Below are positions 55,680 through 64,000 of a stretch of 64,000 nucleotides of DNA, piece by piece. Numbering within the stretch: the stretch's first letter is position 1; every line of letters begins with the position of its first letter. The notes below the pieces were generated by a model, which searched no databases, was not told where the DNA came from, and saw only the letters and a program-made list of their open reading frames with translations. The stretch lies in contig CP137684.1 in the NCBI GenBank assembly GCA_037976565.1, forward strand, positions 18,286,339 through 18,350,338, written 5' to 3'. Made by a program: the position numbers and the translations under genes. The DNA comes from Mesocentrotus franciscanus (taxonomy: Eukaryota; Echinodermata; Echinoidea; Camarodonta; Strongylocentrotidae).

Positions 55680-56050
55680 GGGATTCCTACTTGTTTTCTA
55701 CTGGTCTCCTAATGGTTTCTGTATGGATTCCTACTGGTTTCGAAATGGTTCCGGGACTTCTTTTTTACTGGTCTAATGGTTCCAGCACTTCTTTTCTACT
55801 GGTCTCCTAATGGTTTTTGTATGGATTCCTACTGGTCTCCTACTGGTTCCAGTGGGGATTTCTACTTGTTTTCTACTGGTCTCCTAATGGTTCCAGTTGG
55901 GATTCCTACTGGTCTCCTAATGGTTCCATTAGGGTTTTATACTGGTCTTCTACTGGTCTCTCCTGGTTCCAGTAACACTTTTTCATAGTAGTTTTTACTG
56001 GAAAAAGTTCCACTTTCCAAATTGAAACCAGTAAAGAATTGACCAGTAGA
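55680..56050 (-). repeat. GGTTTCTACTGGT minisatellite, right arm
   Basis: Units of GGATTCCTACTGGTCTCC and TAATGGTTCCAG, the inverse of the left-arm units but more regular and more numerous. Confidence 0.85.
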
Positions 56051-56124
56051 AACTAGTAGAAATTGCTAATGCGCAGGTTTAGCTAGCTAGCTAGACTCTT
56101 CGCGAGCGCGTTTATTAAAATTAA

Positions 56125-58960
56125 AGTCCAGGTCCACTCCAAACATAACTTACTTTCAATAGAAGCAGAAAAATCAGACAAACCAATCAAAAAAAGTTTG
56201 AGCAAAATCGGATAACTAATAAGAAAGGTATGAATTTTTGAAAAAAGTATGTAAAACCATGGAACAATGGAAATCACTACACAAATTGCCAATTTGGTTA
56301 TCGGTTTGTGACGTCATGTCCTCACTATTTATCAATAGGACGGTTTCGGCGATTACGTAATGCGCGGTTACTGTAACTAGGTTGGTCAAGCTTTGCCACA
56401 CCGCATTTTGAATCTGTGCGTTTTGTATTGGACTGTCGGTTCTTGCCGTTAAATTTCATTCATATTTTTTCTATCGAAACTGCGTTTATATATATGAATT
56501 TCTGTTTTGGCCGGAAATGTCTTTCAACTTGCCATTCAACAAGTTTAGCTTCAGGCAGCTGCAATATTTTCTTAGAAAAAGAGGAGTTTCGACCACGGTA
56601 TACACCCGAGGAAAGACTCGTTAAATTAGCTTCCGCGGTAGCGTACTTAAGCCCGCCTGTAGCCTCTGACCTAGGGGGCCCGTGCCACTAAGTAGACGCG
56701 ACCGTGTGTAGGGAAACTACAACGGGCAGGGTTTTCGTTCAGTGAACTAGTTACAGACCTCCCCTAAGTTTGACGATATTCCTGACTTTGGGATCTATGA
56801 CGTATTCAATTATCAAGTAGAGAATATGGCGGACTATGCATTTTAGATCATCGAAAACTGAAGGCTTTTAAGAGTTTTGAAGACTTTCGATTAATATTTT
56901 CCGATGGCCGGCCATGTATGTGGAGAACCTCGAGTACAATCCCCCTCCAACTCTCGGCAGATAGCGACTCGTGTGTTTTTAGACTACAGGTCAAACCGTC
57001 GCAAAAAAACAGAACAAACCAACTTGAACAAAAAGAAAATATATATACTATAAATATCAAACATACAAAAAAGTAATAGAAAATGTAATAACAAATTTAT
57101 GTTTAAAATGTTTTTAAAAAAATGATAGACTAATTGCCAAGTTCTTGAATGACGAAGGTCTATAATTATAATTACTATCAACTTTTATTTTATGATGATC
57201 AAACTTCCTAATCTTATTTTAAATAATTATTATTCCCCATCCTGATTCTTCTTCCTTGCGTATGCATGCCCCCCCCCCCCCATGTAGGGTAGGCTACGCG
57301 TATGCATGTTCCCTCCCTTTGAAAGCACCCCTATTTAATGCAGTGTTTTTATCATTACTTTTATTCCTTTTTTCCATTGCTCTTTATCATTATTTATCAC
57401 TCTTCCTATCCACATTCTTCTTCCTTGTCTCATCATTCAGATTTTTTTTTTCTTCATTTTTCCCCTATAAATTATCTATTTATCATTATTCATCATTCTT
57501 ATTCTCTGTCATCGGACGACATTATTTTATAAATATTATTTTATAAATATAAAGACGTACCTTATAGTGTCATCATTAATTGTTATTTCTCGTTTACTAG
57601 TGTTAATAATATTGATTCTGTGGTCACTGTGCATGCTTCTCGTTATCCGTTTCTCGGCCGCCTTGAAATAGTTCGTATCGAGGCGTTTCACAAACATTTT
57701 TAATCCAAAAAATAATTTGGTTTCATCATGAAATGGTCTATTGAATCAGGATTGAATCGTGCCTACATGCACGTACACGTGGTACGCGCGCGCACGCACG
57801 TTCTTCTGCAAGCAGAGGTGACTTTTTTTGCGAACGGGTGGAAAATAGCTCATCTCTTCTTTTATTTCTACGTCCAAATTTGTACTCAGTTTCAAGCCGA
57901 TATCGGCGAACTGATATGTTGGTTCTTCGCCTTCTGTTTCATCACTGGCTTTCAAGCCAATTAATGTCGCATGTATCATCGACCTCCGTTTATTTTTTGT
58001 GAGGGGGTATCGTGTGTTGCCTGTACCGGGGACTTGGCCGAACAGGTTTGGCTGCAAGATGTGAATCGCTATTGCACGTTCCGTAAAAGCAATTATGCTT
58101 TCCCATCATTCTTGCCTAAAACTCAGCGATTTTAAAGATCAAATGTATGAAGAAAAAAAAATTACATCTCAAAGATATGTATTATTCAAGTTTGAAATTG
58201 CCTCCTTTTTCTTCCCTCTCTCTCTCAAAATAGCGAAAGCAGACAATACAATCACACATCGAACATAGCAAACACTGTATTATACGCACACACAGTGTAG
58301 GCTGCTATGCACCGCGACTTCTTTCTTTGACCAACCCTCCGATTACGTAATGCGAATTAAAGGTATGTGAATACATTACGAAACTGGCCTATTGCCTTAT
58401 ATAGTTTAATCAAATTAATGTCCCTTTTTATCCACTAAAACTTGATTTCCCCATGCCTTTGCCCAGGTTATATGATTTGTATCATATTGCGTGCATGACA
58501 TTTCACAAAATTTTCATGAAATTTGAAGAATTGATACTATTTTCTGAATATTGTATTCTTCATAATTATTGATTTTTATATAAATAGTTTATCAAAATTC
58601 ACATTTTTCATGATTTAACTGGAAAAAAATTACTCTATATTAGTGCATCCACGCAAAAACATATTACTTCCAATCTAACTTGGATGCTGGTGTGAAGAAG
58701 TAACATTCTTAGGGAGAAATTAGGAAATTTATATTATCAATATAAAAAAAATAATTAGTGGATAGTGAGGACATGACATCACAGACTCATAAGTGAGCTG
58801 CCACTTTGTCTACCGATTTTCAACGTTTTTTCATGTCATTAAAAATTCATAACAGTTACTTTCTTATTAGTTTTCCGATTTTGCTCAAACTTTTTTTGAT
58901 TGGTTTGTCTGATTTTTCTGCTTCTGTTGAAAGTTAGTTATTTTTCGAGTGGACTTGACT
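56125..58960. mobile_element. 2,836-bp TTAA-flanked element
   Basis: TTAA at 56,121-56,124 and 58,961-58,964. Ends AGTCCAGGTCCACTCC and its inverse with few mismatches; arms are similar for about 200 bp (AGAAGCAGAAAAATCAGACA, AAAAAAAGTTTGAGCAAAAT, CATGTCCTCACTAT). The interior holds CGATTACGTAATGCG twice (56,352 and 58,342) and several open frames but no recognisable transposase; one at 57,746-58,057 on minus follows a plausible acceptor (ATCTTGCAG). Non-autonomous or too diverged to recognise. Confidence 0.8.
57746..58057 (-). CDS. open frame inside the TTAA element, unknown
   Basis: A 103-codon minus frame with a balanced composition (for example IGLKASDETEGEEPTYQFAD) preceded by CACATCTTGCAG, a usable acceptor. 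No family is recognised. It might be a remnant of an element-encoded protein or chance; its composition is less AT-driven than that of neighbouring frames. Confidence 0.25.
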   Translation of the reverse strand: MQPNLFGQVPGTGNTRYPLTKNKRRSMIHATLIGLKASDETEGEEPTYQFADIGLKLSTNLDVEIKEEMSYFPPVRKKSHLCLQKNVRARAYHVYVHVGTIQS

Positions 58961-59022
58961 TTAAAGCCGTAAAAGTCACATGCAGGCTGCCGTGTAAAAT
59001 AAAAATAATACGCTTCCGGGGG

Positions 59023-59203
59023 AAATTAACTCCGCCCACAATGCTATACACATTCGATGTACGATGACTGGACGAGTAGCCTGACAATGACTTTGGAGTA
59101 TTACGTAATGTTCCGCCGCCGTCACGAAGCTACTATTCTCAGTATAAGGATCCCATAATTATTATAAATGTTTAAATTGGAGTGTTTATTACTTAATTGC
59201 ATA
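59023..59203. other. short non-coding spacer
   Basis: GC-richer sequence right of the foldback end; ATTACGTAATG near 59,100. Nothing else recognised. Confidence 0.3.
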
Positions 59204-59207
59204 TTAA

Positions 59208-59682
59208 CGATACTATGTCCCTTTTGCAGCCAACATCAAATGTTGTAGAACTTTGCAGAAACTATGAATATGTCATGTATGTCCTATCTGTGAAATTTAA
59301 ACATTAGCAGTGTCCTAGTATTCAAACTATGCAAGGAAACCCGTTTACTTCTAGACTTCACTGTCGAGACACTATTGAGTGACTGACTGACGTCTTTTAT
59401 CTTTGGTAATAATACATAAAATGAGCTGTAGCAGGTACATGAGCATTTGTCTACATCAATAACCCACTACTTGTAATGGCCAAAATTAAACTGATTCATT
59501 CTTTGTGCAGCACAAAACGTACGATCATTCGGTAAAATCGGAAACCAGACTTATTTCCCACTAAAAGCTATTTTTCAAGCCCTTTCGTTTTGAGGGAAGT
59601 TCTAAATTAGTATTGTCTTTCAAATGCTGTTGGAATTTAACCGTTTCATTTTTGTTTGGCCTGCACATGGGACATAGTACCT
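59208..59682. mobile_element. complete 475-bp TTAA MITE (AGGTACTATGTCCC family)
   Basis: TTAA at 59,204-59,207 and 59,683-59,686. The right end reads GGGACATAGTACCT; the left begins CGATACTATGTCCC with two changes. Left half matches 12,841-13,036, right half matches 41,330-41,479 and, inverted, 4,402-4,540. This copy is a deletion derivative joining both family ends and defines the family in the window. Confidence 0.85.
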
Positions 59683-59686
59683 TTAA

Positions 59687-60725
59687 ATGTTTATATGATT
59701 AAATAATCCTCTGTGTTTTGGAAAATATTAAATTGTGAAAAACTATGGAGAAAATAAGACATAAAATCGCGCACTGCCATGTCAACGAACACAATCGTAG
59801 AAATGGAAAGTTTACGAAGGGAGAGTGTTATGTATGGAGATACCGTCTCGAAAGAATTTCCCGAGGGAAAGATATTTAGGATTAACTTGGCTTAACAACA
59901 AGAAATGTAACCCTCTCCAGCCTTCAAATCCATCAACAGCTGCCCTTATCAAAACAAATGATCCCCGCTGGCATTCCAAACATTGCGAAATGTTACGCAT
60001 CGCCGTCTGCTTCCATAAGTTCGCTATTCACTTGGTCGTAATAAAAAAAAGCTTAGAAGTGGCACCGCAAAAATGACGTCATGTTCAGTGAAGATGTATA
60101 TAGCTATAACATATAAAATACAAAATCAACATATGACCAATGTAACGTTCTATTGGTTATCATTTGCTGTTTTCGTGCTCGGATAACTCTACTGAATAAA
60201 TAACCAATAGAACCAGCGAAATCGACCAAGGAAATCGTGAGTAAGAGCGAATGTAAGGTTCTCATCATCATAATTTTCCGATAATTTCCGAAATTTGTAC
60301 AGCTGTTGTAAGCTGTTCTGGTTTCTACAGGTCAATGCCCCGGTCCAGGCCATGCTCCGAGATTTGGGTCGTTTTCAGTTTAGAGCTAGCCCTAATTCGT
60401 GTTTTAGGCCTTTACGATTTAAGCAAAAGGCCGATGATCGCTCCACACTAGGACCCGCGTACAAGTTACAACATTCAAAAGTATGTCAGGTCTCAGTTAG
60501 CTTCAGGTCAATCTGTCAAATCATCATGCCGGCCGTTACACAATGTAAGGTATTTAAAGCTGTTTAATTAAACCAAAGCCCGACGTCAGTGGTTGCTGTC
60601 GGCCCAACTGCTGCATGTACTAGCCTTGTACTGACCGATTTTGACAATCAAGTGATACCTGAGGAATAACATACCAGAATTCGGAATCCTTCGTAAAGAT
60701 TAGCCACCGGGTTCTTACTTGAGCT
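59687..60725. other. non-coding stretch with short open frames
   Basis: Overlapping open frames of 83 (plus, 59,825) and 90 codons (plus, 60,295) lack recognisable domains; the second contains TTTCTACAG|GT, a possible acceptor. A 14-bp inverted repeat GTTCTATTGGTTAT / ATAACCAATAGAAC lies at 60,147-60,160 and 60,200-60,213. Confidence 0.35.
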
Positions 60726-60728
60726 ATA

Positions 60729-60890
60729 GAGGGTTTTCATGTGACGTCAGTACCCCTAGTTGCCAAGGCGTTGCTAAGGTATGGCGGCCATCTTGGTGCC
60801 CCTTCCGTATACTAACGCGTGCAAATTGGTTACCAAGATGGCCGCCGGATCATGTGCGTATGGGGTGCGTACCGCGTCGTGAAAACCCTC
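60729..60890. mobile_element. 162-bp TA-flanked MITE
   Basis: TA on both sides of GAGGGTTTTCATGTGACG and GACGCGGTACG-type inverse ending GAAAACCCTC. Arms of about 70 bp share GTACCCC/GCACCCC and GGCGGCCATCTTGGT. TA flanks fit a Tc1/mariner-type MITE (inference). Confidence 0.8.
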
Positions 60891-60892
60891 TA

Positions 60893-62425
60893 TTGGTAAA
60901 GGTATATTTAGGTCACGCATATGGCAATGTTGTCTTATCGTGAGTTGTCCGTATGCGTAAAACGCAAGTCTCTACAGTGAATGACATATATATCACATGA
61001 ATGGAATTTAAGGAACATCCGTGATCATCCCTTTTTTGTGGATCTATACTGGTGCAACAGGCATTTGTTGTGTTTTTCTATTTTAAAAGCCATTAAATGA
61101 TTTAGAAGCTTTCAGTAACAATTCAAAACCCCACTAATTTCTGTTTCTGGACCGAAGTGGAATCTACCAATGACTGCTGCACATTACAAAGCACATGTTT
61201 ACACAACTCAACCATTAACGATCTCTACTTTTTAAATACGACCAATTGGGCGATGAATAATGTTAGTTCTTATTTGATAAAGAAGAAAGAAGATGGCAGA
61301 TGTTGTTGGAGAAGATGGTGCTGAAGAAGAACAAAATAAAGGGAACTGGGAAGAAGTACTAGAAAAGAGGTAGAAATTAAGAGAAAGAAGGAGAAAAATG
61401 TACAGATGAAGAACATATTAAAGAAGTATAAGAAGGAAGAAACAAGAAAAGTAGTTGCAAATCATAGGGGATCGGTGAAGACTAGAAATGCAATCGTATT
61501 AGAACGATATGCATGCATTGGCGATCGTGTTTTGACATGACAGACGAAAGAGCATATCTTAGACTATCCAGAGGAGTTTGTTAGAAGTCGGTAGCATCTA
61601 GGATAGTATAGATAGGTAGGCCGAAAGAAAGGCTTCAATAACGGCCTGAAAAGACAAAATGGCGGCTGGAATTTAGGTCACGCATGAGGGATTTCGGAAA
61701 CTTCGGAAACCGAAGAGTTTTCGTGACCTAGATGGGATTGTAGAGATTATGCCTACGAATATTGGAAGGAATCGGGAAAACGGAAGGGACCTAGATAGGG
61801 CTTACAAGCTCTGCTTGCAAAACGAATTTGGTGAAAAGACGAACATGTCTTGACGCGTGCTGTGGCCAAAATGTCTTTCCATAATAATATGATCATGCAG
61901 GGTATAAAATGGCGTCAGTAATGCCCGCCTTAACAGATTTTCATAATCCGGCTCTGAGATGCCCTGCGTCTGTACACCCGGAATAGTCTTGCAAATTTGT
62001 AAGGAAATAAAAGAACGAAAAGGGGGAGAATGGCGTTCTGAAAAATGACGTCATAGCCAATACGTACGGTATTGTAATTGTGCGGGAACCCAGTAGCAAA
62101 CCAGCCAAGACACGATTTTTTGTTGGTTACCTTTGACGGTCATTTTGAGGAAACGCAAAATTATTTATGAATATTTTTTTACTTGGCATGACTTAATTTT
62201 AATCATAAGAAAACAGACATATGACGTTATTAGTTGCTTACTATTTGTTTCATGTTGTTGAAAATCGTAATATTCCCTGAAATTCCAATATTTCTTGATT
62301 CGTTTTCATTATAACGGCCTAGCGCTCACGTCTGTCACCTACCTTGTGGCACCCAGTCATATTATTGTATCTGATGGTCCTAGAAAACAGATAGTAATCA
62401 TTCGAAATTATGCAAACTACTACTA
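60893..62425. other. non-coding stretch
   Basis: AG-rich low complexity between about 61,280 and 61,450. No gene recognised. Confidence 0.35.
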
Positions 62426-62429
62426 GTAT

Positions 62430-62700
62430 GAAGAAGATGAAGAAGAAGGGGAAGGAGAAGAAACATTTCAGCCGTATCAGTAATTATTTTCGCTATGATC
62501 GAGGCATACACATGCACATTATATACTCCGTGGTAAGAAGGAAGTAAGCATGGGAAAAGAAAGGCAATATGACAAAGGAGAGAGAGAGAGAGAGAAAGCA
62601 TTAAGTTTTCTTTAAATTAATTATAAAACACTGTGTTGATGACCATTTACCGACCGTGTGATTGCGGTGTGACGCTACATGAAAGTACTATACCAGAGTG
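62430..62700 (+). repeat. direct repeat copy A
   Basis: AAGAAGATGAAGAAGAAGGG, GAGGCATACACA, ACTCCGTGGTAAGAAGGAAG, a GA microsatellite, AGTTTTCTTTAA and GTGTGACGCTACATGAAA occur in the same order and spacing as in 63,460-63,740. Identity looks about 80-85%. Confidence 0.85.
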
Positions 62701-63290
62701 CCTAATAATCCGAACAATAGACTCAACCGAGGGGAATGAACTGTTAAACGAATTTATCATGAGTCCTGACTGTCCTGGAATATTAATTTAGTAGTATCAA
62801 AAAGCAGCAATGGCGAACGTTTGTCGCTAAAATTCAGCAATCGTCGCTTGTATTCTTGTCCCATAAGAATTTACCATGAGACATCAAGCTGAATAGAACT
62901 ATGATCGACAAACATGCTAGTGTCTAGAAAACAGTCATGAAACATGAGATCTAGAACGAATAAATAATGTGATCGTGTAAACAAGCTTTTTTCTCCATGT
63001 TAATCCTCCAGTACCAAATAAGCAAGCAAAACTCGAGCCAGATGCAAATAAAGGTAAACTTAAATACATTAATTTATGACAAATTGTCTATTGCCATGAT
63101 TTTGTTCTCTCCTTATTTCTTCTTTATATTTTATTTCATTTAAAAATATGTACTCTCATGTTTTTCTTTTTTCTTGTTAATATTTCAGCAACGAATGGAG
63201 AGTTTTGGGAGACATCTTGAGTGTATTATAGCAATAAACCATGGGCACATGACGTAATGCACAAGATAATTACGATAACAAAAATCAGAA
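62701..63290. other. non-coding stretch between the direct repeats
   Basis: No gene recognised. Confidence 0.3.
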
Positions 63291-63460
63291 TAAGAATAAA
63301 AAATAATCAAAAGAATAATAACAAATGAATAATAACAGCAATGATAATAACTACGATATTTTCTGTTATGGCAACAACACCAATGATAAGAAATATAATA
63401 ATGCTAAAAATAATGATAATTATGATACTGCTGCTTCTATTACTATTACTACGAAGAAGA
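63290..63460 (+). repeat. AAT/AAC-type trinucleotide-rich tract
   Basis: Degenerate AATAATAAC and ATAATG runs passing into a GAAGAA tract. Open frames here are compositional. Confidence 0.75.
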
Positions 63461-63740
63461 AAAAGAAGATGAAGAAGAAGGGGTAGGAGAAGAATCATTT
63501 CAGCGATATTAGTGATTAAATTCTCTATGGTTGAGGCATACACATACACATTACATACTCCATGGTAAGAAGGAAGTAAGCGAGGGAAAAGGAAGGCAAT
63601 GACAACAGAGAGAGAGAGAGAGGAAGAGAGAGACCGAGTATAGCCAGGGTTCAAATTCAGTTTTCTTTAAGTTATTAGACCCGGTACTGATGATCATTAT
63701 CTACCATGTGATTACCATGTGACGCTACATGAAAAAAGTA
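63460..63740 (+). repeat. direct repeat copy B
   Basis: Second copy of the repeat at 62,430; offset about 1.03 kb. It has a longer GA microsatellite and a small insertion after it. Confidence 0.85.
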
Positions 63741-63807
63741 CTCGCCAGTGCCGTTTATTGTCATCAAATATTGTTCAAAAAGCATTGTAGAGACGATGAA
63801 CACATAA

Positions 63808-64000
63808 GAACAAGTCAACGCAAAACGTAACATCCCCTCGCAGGGTACAAATGGCCTATATACGTCAGAACACGTTACCTCCATTAGACTATACTATTGT
63901 AATACTAGGCAAGGAATTTAACCACATATATAATTCGGTGTTTTTGCATATTTAATGAGCTATGACCTTTTATCTTTGACATACATACTCCGCAATCGAA
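63808..64000 (+). repeat. dispersed marine repeat, third copy (runs off the window)
   Basis: CAAGTCAACGCAAAACGTAA, GGCCTATATACGTCAGAACA, ATACTAGGCAAGGAA and TTTAATGAGCTATGACCTTT match the repeat at 48,893 in order. Confidence 0.8.

Larger units (their letters stand above)
51750..59022. mobile_element. large foldback-like element, right arm interrupted
   Basis: Left arm 51,750-52,350: CCCCCG...GCGTATT, TTTACGGCTTTAATTTCAAT, CGCTCGCGAAGAGTCTAGCT, then an array of ACCAGTAGAAACC units. Right arm, inverse: GGTTTCTACTGGT units (55,680-56,050), AGCTAGACTCTTCGCGAGCG (to 56,111), TTAATA, then, after a 2.84-kb insertion, AAAGCCGTAAA...AATACGC...CCGGGGG (58,961-59,022). Arms made of tandem repeats fit a foldback element. 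The interior 52.4-55.6 kb has no recognisable transposase. Outer flank duplications are not seen. Confidence 0.7.

Noticed and set aside
62398..63654. Leu/Ser- and Ile-rich minus-strand ORFs
   Set aside because: They translate GA, AAT and GAAGAA simple repeats.

Overview
The window is nuclear DNA of an animal, most likely a marine invertebrate deuterostome such as a sea urchin or another echinoderm. This is inference: the sequence is AT-rich, has intron-like splice sites and no operons, and carries a typical mixture of decayed Ty3/gypsy (Mag-like), LINE, Penelope-like, mariner, pogo and TTAA-flanked elements. No taxonomic marker gene is present. Almost all recognisable coding sequence belongs to broken transposable elements. 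I found no tRNA or rRNA gene.

Layout. 0-3.1 kb: Ty3/gypsy pol-gag relic. 4.4-6.1 kb: the end of a TTAA-flanked element, a 185-bp insert between 15-bp direct repeats, and a TA-flanked MITE. 6.2 kb, 12.1-12.3 kb and 21.1-23.2 kb: the best candidates for a host gene, all on the minus strand. They are a tandem array of about five copies of a roughly 520-bp cassette, each carrying a similar exon, then a P-loop NTPase/GTPase exon, then a third exon; splice phases are compatible across all three. 8.2-10.6 kb: mariner transposase pseudogene split by a 1.7-kb foldback-like element. 10.8-12.0 kb: mobile minisatellite. 12.8-20.2 kb: MITEs (TTAA, CCC/GGG and TTA types) and a LINE tail. 24.1-26 kb: two small inverted-repeat elements.

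27.1-37.4 kb: a composite pogo/Tigger-like element with related termini at both sides. It carries a transposase pseudogene with an Asp-to-Asn change in the third catalytic position, a 33-bp in-frame repeat, a ~225-bp tandem array, an almost complete LINE, a hAT-type MITE, a gypsy gag fragment, a CT microsatellite and another inverted-repeat element. 38.5-40.2 kb: Penelope-like GIY-YIG/RT tail split by an 873-bp element with a 7-bp target duplication. 40.2-40.9 kb: degenerate tandem repeat. 41-45.1 kb: TTAA element end, LTR + primer binding site + gag of a second gypsy element, and an acidic/proline-rich ORF with a TATA box inside a putative DNA-transposon terminus.

45.3-51.7 kb: more MITEs, a LINE fragment, a common marine repeat and a foldback. 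51.75-59.02 kb: a large foldback-like element whose right arm is interrupted by a 2.84-kb TTAA-flanked element; the left arm preserves the pre-insertion sequence. 59.2-64 kb: a complete 475-bp TTAA MITE, a TA-flanked MITE, a direct repeat of about 270 bp and another copy of the marine repeat.

The elements do not work together as a pathway. What the window mainly records is repeated nested insertion into repeats, plus one possible split host gene on the minus strand.
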